Below, one piece after another: positions 1-8,121 of a stretch of DNA of 64,000 bases (its first letter is position 1; each line of letters opens with the position of its first letter). The notes below the pieces were generated by a model. That model made no database searches. It was not told the DNA's origin and worked only from the letters and a program-made list of their open reading frames with translations. The stretch comes from Neoaliturus tenellus (lineage: Eukaryota > Arthropoda > Insecta > Hemiptera > Cicadellidae), in contig CM061534.1 in assembly GCA_030545055.2 (NCBI GenBank), positions 28,098,058 to 28,162,057 of the forward strand. Direction: 5' to 3'. A program made the position numbers and the translations under genes.

Positions 1-260
1 CGTATGGCGTACTACAGGCTGCAGGGTGTAGTTCCCAGCTTGAAGTTAGGCGATCCGAGAGTAGCAAGCATCAACGAGGCAGCGGACTACATATCACACC
101 TTCACAGTGTTTTAGAAGTAAAGGACCAACAAATTGAAAACTTAAAAGAACAATTGAAACAATTTAACTTTAATCCTGTGGAGTTTGTGGAAGCAGTGAT
201 GAGTGATAGTGATGATGAACTGAATATATATTGGGTATGTAATGAAAGACTTGGACAGGG

Positions 261-299
<39 letters not shown>

Positions 300-378
300 A
301 TACAGAGCGGGGGATAGACTACTTTGCGGCAATGGACTAGCATGCTGCTTAGTGGTCTATCCCCCGCTCAAAGGGTAG
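1..378 (+). CDS. bHLH-leucine-zipper protein, partial at window edge
   Basis: The reading frame is open from the first base, so the gene starts outside the window. The first residues resemble the end of helix 1 of a basic helix-loop-helix domain (LQGVVPSLK), then a loop, then a helix 2 with VASINEAADYI, running into a leucine-zipper-like stretch (VLEVKDQQIENLKEQL). Proteins of this fold bind E-box DNA as dimers and act in the nucleus; whether this one has the basic region cannot be seen. After about residue 75 the frame passes through a (TG)n microsatellite and the next promoter hairpin, so the C-terminus as written is probably not the original one. It lies upstream of the small genes and PolB of Polinton-1 on the same strand, so it is probably an accessory gene of that element. 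A captured host gene is the alternative. Confidence 0.6.
264..296. repeat. (TG)n microsatellite
   Basis: About 16 TG units lie inside the 3' part of the bHLH reading frame, just before promoter module 1. A length change here would shift the frame, which makes the annotated C-terminus of that gene unreliable. Confidence 0.95.
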
Positions 379-434
379 CATTGGATGACCTTGACCCACT
401 TTACAGCAAGGACAACCGGTTAGCTGGTATAAAA
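305..434 (+). promoter_or_regulatory. Promoter module 1: hairpin, TGACCTTGACC, TATA
   Basis: A 65-bp inverted repeat (305-369) has 18-bp arms beginning GAGCGGGGGATAG and ending CTATCCCCCGCTC. After a 16-bp spacer comes TGACCTTGACC (386-396), whose complement holds TCAAGGTCA, the monomer site of FTZ-F1/ERR-type nuclear receptors. A TATA box (TATAAAA, 428-434) follows 62 bp before the ATG of the 108-residue gene. The hairpin sits between the preceding gene and this promoter, so it could act as a terminator or insulator; that role is inferred. Confidence 0.7.
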
Positions 435-495
435 GAGGGGGGTCTGTACATCCCGACTTCATTCTGCTTTGAACCTTCCAGTGGAACGCTAGAAA

Positions 496-822
496 ATGAG
501 TGGATCACTGATCATTGGTAAGGAGTGGGAGTATGTAACCATAAACTATTTAAACTGTAGAGGGATGTTGAAGAAGGTGTATGATAATGTTAAAAGAATG
601 GTTGTTGAAGAAGGTAGGGTAGTGATTGTAGCGTGGAAGAAGAAGCAGTATACAGGACAACAAGTGAGATCAAGTGACTTTGGGGGGAATAGTGTGTTTC
701 AAATTGGACGAGCGAACTTGGTTAATTTGGACATTGTGTTTTGGGACTTGGAAAGGTTAATTGAAAATAGTGGCAAACATGGGGAACTCTTAATTGGCAG
801 GGAGGACAGAGTATATGAGTAA
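496..822 (+). CDS. Unknown 108-residue protein of Polinton-1
   Basis: I do not recognise this protein. The start is the first ATG 62 bp after a TATA box, and the frame ends at TAA. It has no signal peptide or membrane segment; the sequence alternates hydrophobic and charged residues, with a basic patch (WKKKQYTGQQ) near the middle and a hydrophobic stretch (RANLVNLDIVFWDLERLI) near the C-terminus. It is one of three small genes between the bHLH gene and PolB, each with its own hairpin/nuclear-receptor/TATA promoter, which suggests an early or regulatory role. That is inference from position only. Confidence 0.55.
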   Translation: MSGSLIIGKEWEYVTINYLNCRGMLKKVYDNVKRMVVEEGRVVIVAWKKKQYTGQQVRSSDFGGNSVFQIGRANLVNLDIVFWDLERLIENSGKHGELLIGREDRVYE

Positions 823-879
823 GTGTAAAAGACTGGGGGGCTTATGTGTGTGTAAAGACTAGGACTTGTGTGGAATACA

Positions 880-979
880 GAGCGGGGGATAGATCACTTT
901 GCGGCAATGGACTAGCATGCTGCTTAGTGGTCTATCCCCCGCTCAAAGGGTATTATTGGATGGCCTTGACCTATATAAA
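880..979 (+). promoter_or_regulatory. Promoter module 2: hairpin, TGGCCTTGACC, TATA
   Basis: The hairpin at 880-944 is nearly identical to that of module 1. After 16 bp comes TGGCCTTGACC (961-971), whose complement TCAAGGCCA still fits the FTZ-F1 consensus YCAAGGYCR. TATATAAA follows directly (972-979), 105 bp before the ATG of the 83-residue gene. Confidence 0.7.
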
Positions 980-1083
980 GGTAGAGGGGGAATAGGTAAT
1001 AGGAGGGGGAAATTGGTATATATGTAGGACTGATGAATAAAGTATTTAGTCAAGCATTTGTCTAGACACTATCAACAACAACA

Positions 1084-1335
1084 ATGGAGAGCTTCAGTGT
1101 TGAGTTCATCCTCTTGGAAGAAGACATCAACGAAGTGGTGGAACTTATAGAGGATAAGACCAGCCAGGGCACATTGGAACTTGTGAATTGCGAACCGTTG
1201 GACAATGCCGCAATCGATAAGATGGCATATTTCATGATGCATTTGTATAACGAACAAACAACCAATATGGAGTTTGTGCAGTACCTTTATCAAAACCAAG
1301 TAAATGTGCGAGTGACAATTACTTGGTGGCAGTAA
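1084..1335 (+). CDS. Unknown 83-residue acidic protein of Polinton-1
   Basis: Not recognised. The ATG follows a short leader ending in CAACAACAACA, a favourable insect initiation context. The N-terminal third is acidic and hydrophobic (ILLEEDINEVVELIED, probably helical) and the C-terminus is beta-like (NVRVTITWWQ). There is no signal peptide or membrane segment. An AATAAA polyadenylation signal (1337-1342) directly follows the stop codon, so this looks like a compact single-gene transcription unit. It sits between modules 2 and 3 and is probably an accessory protein. Confidence 0.5.
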   Translation: MESFSVEFILLEEDINEVVELIEDKTSQGTLELVNCEPLDNAAIDKMAYFMMHLYNEQTTNMEFVQYLYQNQVNVRVTITWWQ

Positions 1336-1402
1336 TAATAAAGTGTAACATATGGATGTGGACTTGGATGTGGACTTGGACTTGAGTGTGGTCTGCGGAA
1401 TA

Positions 1403-1527
1403 GAGCGGGGGATAGATCACTTTGCGGCAATGGACTAGCATGCTGCTTAGTGGTCTATCCCCCGCTCAAAGGGTATCTTTACGTGACCTTGACCCACATA
1501 AATTGTATAGTTGGTGGGGGTATAAAA
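1403..1527 (+). promoter_or_regulatory. Promoter module 3: hairpin, TGACCTTGACC, TATA
   Basis: The hairpin (1403-1467) is again nearly identical to module 1. A 16-bp spacer separates it from TGACCTTGACC (1484-1494), and TATAAAA lies at 1521-1527. The next gene starts at the ATG at 1566. Confidence 0.7.
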
Positions 1528-1565
1528 AGGGTAAGCAAATTGGATGGATACAACACTTCCATACC

Positions 1566-1958
1566 ATGGCTCCACTTGACAACACCGTGTTCCATCGCAA
1601 CAGAATTGTCTCTATTCTGGAGGTAATACCTCTAGAAATTATAGAAGTAGAGGACCAACTACCTGCGGTTGATCAAGAAGAGGAGGAGGAAGAGATAATG
1701 GATATTGAAACGGACTCTGACGAAGCTGGTTCAACGGACAATGAGGTGGACTTGCACGCCTACGAAACATTAGAGTCGTCATCTGAGTCGGAAATGGAAT
1801 TCCAATTGGAAATCGAAGAAGAAGAAGAACAAGAACAAGACACTCCCCATCGTCCAATGGATAGGATGTTAGTTGCCAGAAGAATTATGTATTGTCATCG
1901 CTGCCTATTCCGTGATGAGGATGATTCCGACTCTGATGGTGATGTTTCACCCTTGTAA
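1566..1958 (+). CDS. Unknown acidic protein with C-terminal CxxC
   Basis: I chose the ATG at 1566 because it is the first ATG after the TATA box (39 bp upstream). The same frame is open further upstream, but that part overlaps the promoter hairpin. The protein of about 130 residues is very acidic: runs of Glu (EEEEEEIMDIETDSDE), a Ser/Glu region (LESSSESEMEF) and a second Glu run (EIEEEEEQEQ). Near the end it has CHRCLF followed by an acidic tail (DEDDSDSDGD). Acidic activation domains and histone-binding proteins have this composition, but no family can be assigned. It is probably nuclear and regulatory (inference). Confidence 0.55.
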   Translation: MAPLDNTVFHRNRIVSILEVIPLEIIEVEDQLPAVDQEEEEEEIMDIETDSDEAGSTDNEVDLHAYETLESSSESEMEFQLEIEEEEEQEQDTPHRPMDRMLVARRIMYCHRCLFRDEDDSDSDGDVSPL

Positions 1959-1989
1959 AAAGTTTAAACAAAAAGTTAAAAAAGAATGT

Positions 1990-2086
1990 GAGCGGGGGAT
2001 AGAGCACTTTGTAGTAAATGATGCTGCTTAGTGCTCTATCCCCCGCTCAAAATAATAATTCCAAATGACCTTGACCTACATAAACT
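1990..2086 (+). promoter_or_regulatory. Promoter-like module 4 upstream of PolB
   Basis: A shorter version of the hairpin (1990-2048), with the same GAGCGGGGGATAGAGCAC arm, is followed after 17 bp by TGACCTTGACC (2066-2076) and a weak TATA-like ACATAAA. No ORF above about 20 codons follows before the PolB promoter, so this module may drive PolB with a long leader, or its gene may have been lost. Confidence 0.6.
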
Positions 2087-2232
2087 TGCTCAAACAGACA
2101 TCTTTGAAAAAACTTGTACAAATTATTGAATCTAGACCAAATATCATCAATTTATCAAGCCTACTGATAAATGTATTACAAACGGTTGTGTAAAGGCTAA
2201 ATTTAGCACATGAGTGATAACCTGTTTCCATA

Positions 2233-2270
2233 TGACGTCACTTTCCCCACCTATCTGCCTCGGATATAAA
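2233..2270 (+). promoter_or_regulatory. PolB promoter: CRE (TGACGTCA) and TATA box
   Basis: A perfect palindromic cAMP-response element TGACGTCA (2233-2240) lies 25 bp before TATAAA (2265-2270). The PolB ATG is 76 bp after the TATA box. CREB/ATF-family bZIP factors bind this site. The same octamer is clustered at 15.0 kb. Confidence 0.6.
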
Positions 2271-2345
2271 GGGTCCCGGTGGAGTGCGTTGCTCATTATT
2301 GCGTGGACATTCACAGAGTGTGCATTCAAAGCCAAACTGTTTGAA

Positions 2346-5300
2346 ATGGCTCTTTGCGACATTTGTGGGGAAATCTTTCAAGACGAAGATCTTTTCACCA
2401 TACACAGAGAATTACATGAAGACGGAGATAGAAAAGAAGATATTACCATGGATGAAATAGACTTAGACTCAATTGACCGGTTTTTGGAAGAGCACCAGAA
2501 GCAGACGGACTACTGGGACAGCTATCTACAGCAAATGCAAAGAAGAAGACCTAGTGTGATCCAATTTGCTGGTGCTGGACCATCTACTGCTACAAGACCT
2601 ATTGAAGAAGAGGACACCGAAGAAGAGGACACCGAAGAAGAGGACACCGAAGAAGAGGATATGGAAGAAGAAGAACTGGAAGATGTAAGACAACTGCGCA
2701 CCACAGCCTTGCCAGGACGAGTTGTAACACATTTCAAAATTAATAACGTTCAATTGGAATTGGAAACATTCATAACCCAGGCTAAGGAACTTGTTGGTCA
2801 AACGTTGAGGGAAGAATTACAAAGGCTAAATTTTATTAAATTTGGAATGGTGTTAGAGGCTATGTTTAACAATACTGATGGTGAAACAGCATTGAGAGCA
2901 TTCATTACCAAAAACCGAACCCTTACCTTCACCTCCGACATTGATGATATTATTGAAGAATGCTTGGAGGAACTTATAACCAAACTCCAAGAACATGAAG
3001 GAAGAGGATCTGGATGGACTTTGTCATCAATCGAAGGTATGGATGTTAGGGTTCATAAACATGGATATGGTTTAAGAGGTAGTAGTTTTATCCCTCTACC
3101 AAAGAAAATCCAAAACACTAACTCGTGTAGAAATGTTCAAAATGAGGGTAATGAATGTTTCAAGTATGCAATGTTAACCAAGTATGTTAAAAACAATCCT
3201 TGTAGAGTTGGTAGAGAATACTACGAAAATGAACACCGCTACAACTTTCAAGGTCTTACTTACCCAGTTACTTTAAAAGATATTGACAAATTTGAAAAGA
3301 AAAATCCTGGCGTTTCAGTCAATGTTTTTGGTCTGGATGATTCCAACAACGTTTATCCTTTGCGGGTAGTAAAGGTTGAGCAAAGAAACCATACGGATTT
3401 GCTATTGATAACCAAGGGTGAAATTTCCCATTATGTATGGATAAAAGACTTTGAAGCGTTAGTTGTAAAACAATTGACCAAAAGAGTAAATAGGATTACA
3501 GTTTGCAAGAGATGTTTCTGCTTTTCTTGGAAAGATTCAAGACGTGGAGGATTGGACTGGTTATTGGAACATAAAAGACTTTGCAACGAGAACTATGAAG
3601 TAAAGATAAGTCTTCCACCGCCTACCCGAGCTTCAATACAATTTAACAAGACAGTTCACCAATACCGAATTCCACTAGTGGTCTATGCAGATTTTGAATC
3701 AACGTTAGTACCACAGGAGCTGCCGGACGGCGAAGTGACTAGAAGAACAAAATATCAGTTGCATCAGCCCAACAGTTTTTGTTTACTAGTTAAATCAACC
3801 TTGTCTGAAAACCAATTGCAAGACTATGGTTTAACATCCACTCCAATACTCTACCGTGGTGAAGAAGCCGCTAAGTATTTTGTAGACCAACTGTACGATA
3901 TTGCTGGAAAGGTTCAACGCTTGTTCGGTAATATTGTACCTATGGAACCTTTAAACCAAAATCAACAAGAAGAATACAACTTAGCGACAAGATGCTATTT
4001 ATGCAAGAAGATGTTCAGTGAAGAAAATCCAAAAGTAAGAGATCACGATCACCTGTCAGGGTTATACAGAGGAGCTGCTTGTAATTCATGCAATATAAAT
4101 TACAAACTGCCAAACTTTATTCCTGTCGTTTTACACAATCTTAGCGGCTACGACTCCCACTTTATTATCCCGGAGTTAGGAAGAGATGACGGTAAAATTG
4201 ATGTTCTTGCTACAACATTGGAAAAGTACATCAGCTTTTCAAAAACAGTAGGTAAAATTAAACTTCGCTTCGTAGACTCTTACAGATTTATGGCATCTAG
4301 TTTAGCCAAATTGTCAGAGAACCTAAGAAGAGAAGACCTAAAAGAAACCAGAAAAATTGTACCTGAAGATAAATTAGACCTAGTATTACGGAAAGGAGTG
4401 TTCCCCTACGATTACATAACTTCTACAGAAAAATTTGAAGAAACCAGTCTACCGCCGATTGAAGCCTTCAACAGCAAATTAAACGAAAGTGAAATCTCCG
4501 TTGAAGACTACAATCATGCATGTAATGTTTGGAACCAACTAAACATTCAAACCTTAGGGGAATATTCTGACTTTTATATAAAATTGGACGTAACTCTGCT
4601 GTGCGATGTGATGGAAGAATTCAGAAACACCTGCTTCTCCGCCTATGGACTGGACCCTCTACACTCGTACACATCTCCAGGATTAGCATGGCAAGCTATG
4701 CTAAAGTCAACCAACTGTCGACTGGAACTTCTAACGGATATTGATATGGTGCTCATGATGGAATCTGGTGTACGGGGCGGTTTGACACAAGCTGTAACAC
4801 GTCATGTCAAAGCCAACAACAAGTACATCCCCGGCTTCGACGAGCAACAACCATCGGTCTACCTTGGCTATTTTGATGCAAACAACCTTTATGGTTGGGC
4901 AATGTCAAATCCGCTTCCCTACGCTGACTTCAAGTGGATCGACCCGGCCACCATCGGAGACATCTCACAGATTCCAAAGGATGGTCCAAAAGGCTATATT
5001 TTGGACTGTGATTTTGAATACCCGGAGCACCTTCATGACCATCACTACGACTTGCCTCTCCTAGCCAAGACTGAAGTTTCACCGACAGGAAGATGGCCAA
5101 AATTGATGATGACCTTGGAGAATAAAGATCGCTATGTGGCTCACTACTGGGTAGTTCAACAGGCTCTTGAATTGGGTCTACGTATAGTGAGAATTCATAG
5201 AGCAATTGAATTCACCCAGTCTTGTTGGTTGAAACCATACATTGATTCCAACACTACAAGAAGAGCTGCAGCAACAACAGCATTTGAAAAGGACTTCTAT

Positions 5301-6101
5301 AAATTAATGAACAACGCCATCTTTGGGAAGACCTTGGAGAACAAAAGAAAACATAAAAATGTAAAATTAGTGAGTGATCCTAGAAAATTGGAAAAATTAG
5401 TGCAAAAACCAAATTTCGGAACATCCATGATTATAAACGAAAATCTAGTCGCTGTCAGTATGAAGAAAACAACAATAGTCATGGACCGTCCGTTATACAT
5501 AGGTATGTCGATTTTGGATATAAGTAAAACCCTGATGTATGATTTCCATTATAACAAAATGGTTAAACATTACGGAAGGGAAAACATTGGAGTCGCATAC
5601 ATGGATACGGACGCGTTTATCTACTGGATAAAAACTTTGGACATGTATGAAGACCTAAGGACCTTTCCATACAAAGAAGATTTCGATTTTTCTGACTATC
5701 CGAAGAACCATCCAAATTTTAATGAAAAATATAAAAAAGTAATTGGAAAATTCAAAGATGAAGCAAATGGAATGCCTTTAGAAGAAATAGTGGCGCTGAT
5801 GGCGAAATTGTATTCATTTAAGATGTACCACGAGAACAACACACCGACAGTGAAAAAAGCAAAAGGAGTGAAGACATCTTATTTGAAAAAACACGTGACA
5901 TTTGACCACTACAAGACTTGTTTGTTTGAAGATACTACGATATCAGCAACATTCAACAATATCCGAAGCTTCAAGCATCAAGTCTACAGTGTCACCGAAA
6001 TTAAAAAAGCGTTGTCAGCTCGGGATGATAAAAGATACATTATGCCTGACAAAATCCACACTCTTCCTTTTGGCCACTACTCTCTAAACCCTATCAACTA
6101 G
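2346..6101 (+). CDS. polB: Polinton protein-primed DNA polymerase B (intact)
   Basis: This is the replicative family-B DNA polymerase of Polinton/Maverick elements, which is thought to use a terminal protein as primer. I start it at the ATG at 2346 (1251 residues) because the TATA box at 2265 lies upstream and the longer frame opens with a GTG inside the promoter. Order: a C2H2 zinc finger (C4, C7, H20, H24); an acidic repeat EEEDTEEEDTEEED (about 86-110); the conserved Polinton region with GSGWTLSSI (about 221); exonuclease motif I DFE (D449, E451); a zinc-binding insert with CxxC...HDH...CxxC (about 550-582); exo II around YDSH (D603); polymerase motif A (D844, DANNLYG); motif B (K986-G994); motif C YMDTDAF (D1087, D1089). 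All catalytic acids are present. Motif C has Ala where Ser is usual. No stop or frameshift was seen. Confidence 0.95.
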   Translation: MALCDICGEIFQDEDLFTIHRELHEDGDRKEDITMDEIDLDSIDRFLEEHQKQTDYWDSYLQQMQRRRPSVIQFAGAGPSTATRPIEEEDTEEEDTEEEDTEEEDMEEEELEDVRQLRTTALPGRVVTHFKINNVQLELETFITQAKELVGQTLREELQRLNFIKFGMVLEAMFNNTDGETALRAFITKNRTLTFTSDIDDIIEECLEELITKLQEHEGRGSGWTLSSIEGMDVRVHKHGYGLRGSSFIPLPKKIQNTNSCRNVQNEGNECFKYAMLTKYVKNNPCRVGREYYENEHRYNFQGLTYPVTLKDIDKFEKKNPGVSVNVFGLDDSNNVYPLRVVKVEQRNHTDLLLITKGEISHYVWIKDFEALVVKQLTKRVNRITVCKRCFCFSWKDSRRGGLDWLLEHKRLCNENYEVKISLPPPTRASIQFNKTVHQYRIPLVVYADFESTLVPQELPDGEVTRRTKYQLHQPNSFCLLVKSTLSENQLQDYGLTSTPILYRGEEAAKYFVDQLYDIAGKVQRLFGNIVPMEPLNQNQQEEYNLATRCYLCKKMFSEENPKVRDHDHLSGLYRGAACNSCNINYKLPNFIPVVLHNLSGYDSHFIIPELGRDDGKIDVLATTLEKYISFSKTVGKIKLRFVDSYRFMASSLAKLSENLRREDLKETRKIVPEDKLDLVLRKGVFPYDYITSTEKFEETSLPPIEAFNSKLNESEISVEDYNHACNVWNQLNIQTLGEYSDFYIKLDVTLLCDVMEEFRNTCFSAYGLDPLHSYTSPGLAWQAMLKSTNCRLELLTDIDMVLMMESGVRGGLTQAVTRHVKANNKYIPGFDEQQPSVYLGYFDANNLYGWAMSNPLPYADFKWIDPATIGDISQIPKDGPKGYILDCDFEYPEHLHDHHYDLPLLAKTEVSPTGRWPKLMMTLENKDRYVAHYWVVQQALELGLRIVRIHRAIEFTQSCWLKPYIDSNTTRRAAATTAFEKDFYKLMNNAIFGKTLENKRKHKNVKLVSDPRKLEKLVQKPNFGTSMIINENLVAVSMKKTTIVMDRPLYIGMSILDISKTLMYDFHYNKMVKHYGRENIGVAYMDTDAFIYWIKTLDMYEDLRTFPYKEDFDFSDYPKNHPNFNEKYKKVIGKFKDEANGMPLEEIVALMAKLYSFKMYHENNTPTVKKAKGVKTSYLKKHVTFDHYKTCLFEDTTISATFNNIRSFKHQVYSVTEIKKALSARDDKRYIMPDKIHTLPFGHYSLNPIN

Positions 6102-6153
6102 TAACCTATTCTTCGTCCTTCTACAACTACGACCTTATTCCTTTCTCCTTCCG

Positions 6154-6236
6154 TAAAAAAATGGGGAACACGGCAAGTCCAACGCCGTGTTCCCCATTTT
6201 TTTTACACAAGTTTGGATGACCTTGACCCATATAAA
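6154..6236 (+). promoter_or_regulatory. Promoter module 5: new hairpin, TGACCTTGACC, TATA
   Basis: The hairpin at 6154-6204 has arms AAAAAATGGGGAACACGGC / GCCGTGTTCCCCATTTTTT, unrelated in sequence to modules 1-4 but in the same position. It is followed after 13 bp by TGACCTTGACC (6218-6228) and CATATAAA (6229-6236). It lies between the PolB stop and the integrase ATG, 71 bp before the latter. Its persistence despite a different hairpin sequence suggests that the fold, not the sequence, matters. Confidence 0.7.
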
Positions 6237-6306
6237 TGATGTGAATATTTAAAACAACATTCATTGTGATTATACATGTGATACAACAAACATTGAAACC
6301 TGCAAT

Positions 6307-7245
6307 ATGAAGGACTTGAAGCAACAAATTGTCAACGAACTTCATAAACCTGCAAGAAGAAAGTTTCCACGAAGAAATACGGTGATAAAAGGAATTAATG
6401 ATTTATATCAAGCGGATTTAATCGAAATGATTCCTTATAGCAAACAAAATAAAGGATATAAATACATATTGACTGTTATTAACTGTTTTTCAAAAATGGC
6501 AGATGCTTTACCACTAAAAGATAAAAGTGGCAAAAGTGTTACAAAAGCAATGGAAACAGCTATACAAAGAGACAAACATACTATTAAACATTTACAAACA
6601 GATGATGGAAAAGAATATTTTAATAAGGAATTTGCAAATTTAATGAAAAAACACAATATAAACCATTACTCAACCAATTCAGAGGTAAAAGCTTCAATAA
6701 TCGAAAGATTCAACAGAACTTTAAAAAGTGCAATGTATAAAATGTTTTCCAACAGAGGATCGCACATATGGATTGATATGTTACCAAAACTTATAAACGA
6801 TTACAATAACAAATTTCATAGGACTATCGGGATGAAACCAAACCAAGTAACTAGTAAAAATGAAAACCTTGTATTAAAACGTATAAAAACGAATACTAAA
6901 CCAAAAGTTGAAAAACTAAAGCCTAAAAAATTTAATGTGGGTGATAAAGTGCGAATAAGTAAATATAAAGGTGTATTCAGTAAAAGATACCTGCCAAATT
7001 GGACCAATGAGGTTTTTACTGTATTCAAAGTACAACCTACAGTACCTGAGACATATATTTTAAAAGATAATAAAGGACAATTGCTTGAAGGAGGGTTTTA
7101 TGGACATGAAATGTTAAAATCAACAGTAGGCGATGTATATTTAGTTGAAAAGGTGTTGCAACGGAAAAAAGATAAGGTCAAAGTACGATGGTTAGGATTT
7201 AATAAGACGGAAGATTCTTGGATACCTAAAAAGGATTTGATATAA
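6307..7245 (+). CDS. int: Retrovirus-like integrase with C-terminal chromodomain (intact)
   Basis: This DDE integrase would insert the element DNA into the host chromosome. The catalytic triad is visible: D37 (YQADLIEM), D99 (LQTDDGKEY) and E133 (ASIIERFNRTLK). The last 45 residues form a chromodomain (VYLVEKVLQRKKDKVKVRWLG...), which in related integrases guides insertion to modified histones. There is no N-terminal HHCC zinc domain. The start is the first ATG after module 5. At 312 residues it is full length for this family and uninterrupted. It closely resembles the Polinton-2 integrase at 34.6-35.5 kb along its whole length. Confidence 0.93.
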   Translation: MKDLKQQIVNELHKPARRKFPRRNTVIKGINDLYQADLIEMIPYSKQNKGYKYILTVINCFSKMADALPLKDKSGKSVTKAMETAIQRDKHTIKHLQTDDGKEYFNKEFANLMKKHNINHYSTNSEVKASIIERFNRTLKSAMYKMFSNRGSHIWIDMLPKLINDYNNKFHRTIGMKPNQVTSKNENLVLKRIKTNTKPKVEKLKPKKFNVGDKVRISKYKGVFSKRYLPNWTNEVFTVFKVQPTVPETYILKDNKGQLLEGGFYGHEMLKSTVGDVYLVEKVLQRKKDKVKVRWLGFNKTEDSWIPKKDLI

Positions 7246-7282
7246 CGATAGAGAATCATTTTAGGTTGAACCATTACAAAGG

Positions 7283-7978
7283 ATGGAGATAGTACCACAA
7301 AAAGAGAGTTTTACTATTAATAATATAGATGAACTCACAGTGGATAATCAGAATTCAATAGTGGGAAACATGGCAATTTGTTACCAAACACGTTCGTTGT
7401 CTGGTTACCGGACCTTCCAACTGTGGAAAAACTAATGTAGTATTCAATTTGATTACAAACCCTAAAGGATTACGATTTAACAATCTATATGTATTTTCAA
7501 AATCATTACAACAACCAAAGTATCAATTATTGGAAAAGATACTGACTAATGTGCCTGAAGTTAAATATTTAAAGTTTAATGCAAGCGAGAGTGTCATGCA
7601 GCCACAAGAAGCTAAACCATTCTCCGTGTTTATATTTGACGATGTATCTTGTGAAAACCAAAACACAATAAGGAATTACTTCGCTATGGGTCGACATAAC
7701 AACATAGATAGCATTTATATTGGCCAAACTTACAGCAAAATACCTAAACAACTCATTAGAGACAATGCAAACATGTTAATTGTATTTAAACAGGACGAAA
7801 CCAACCTAAAACATATATATTTTGATCATGTAAATGCGGATATGACATTTGAACGATTTAAAGAGTTGTGTGAAAGGCTTGGGCTGAAAAGTATGGGTTC
7901 CTAACAATTATGAAGGAACAACCGCTAAACAATGGTCGATACAGGATAGGATTTGATAAATTTATATTAATACATTAA
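7283..7978 (+). pseudogene. FtsK/A32-like genome-packaging ATPase, frameshifted
   Basis: This is the P-loop ATPase that pumps DNA into the capsid in Polintons and related dsDNA viruses. The Walker A motif GPSNCGKT is encoded near 7413-7436 and Walker B (VFIFDDVS) near 7628. The gene is spread over several frames: the N-terminus from the ATG at 7283 is in one frame, a short piece with KHGNLLPN follows after an indel near 7365, the Walker A to Walker B part (about 7405-7885) is in another frame, and the C-terminus (to the TAA at 7978) lies in yet another after an indel near 7885. With three small indels it is non-functional as assembled. The intact counterpart is at 33866-34570. Confidence 0.85.
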
Positions 7979-8021
7979 ACGTGGTGTAACACATTCATTG
8001 TTGTACAACACGTCTTGCTAC

Positions 8022-8121
8022 NNNNNNNNNNNNNNNNNNNNNNNNNNNNNNNNNNNNNNNNNNNNNNNNNNNNNNNNNNNNNNNNNNNNNNNNNNNNNNN
8101 NNNNNNNNNNNNNNNNNNNNN
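8022..8121. other. Assembly gap (100 N)
   Basis: Exactly 100 Ns, the usual placeholder for a gap of unknown size. Continuity between the Polinton-1 genes on the left and the repeat-rich DNA on the right is therefore not proven. Capsid genes of Polinton-1 could be missing here. Confidence 0.99.

Noticed and set aside
324..521. ORF repeated at 324 and 1422 beginning with the same 17 residues
   Set aside because: The shared residues come from the promoter hairpin, and the start is TTG. Only the part from the ATG at 1566 is kept as a gene.
1084..1335. Possible LxCxE Rb-binding motif in the 83-residue protein
   Set aside because: The sequence reads LVNCEP, with spacing L-x-x-C-E, so it does not match L-x-C-x-E.
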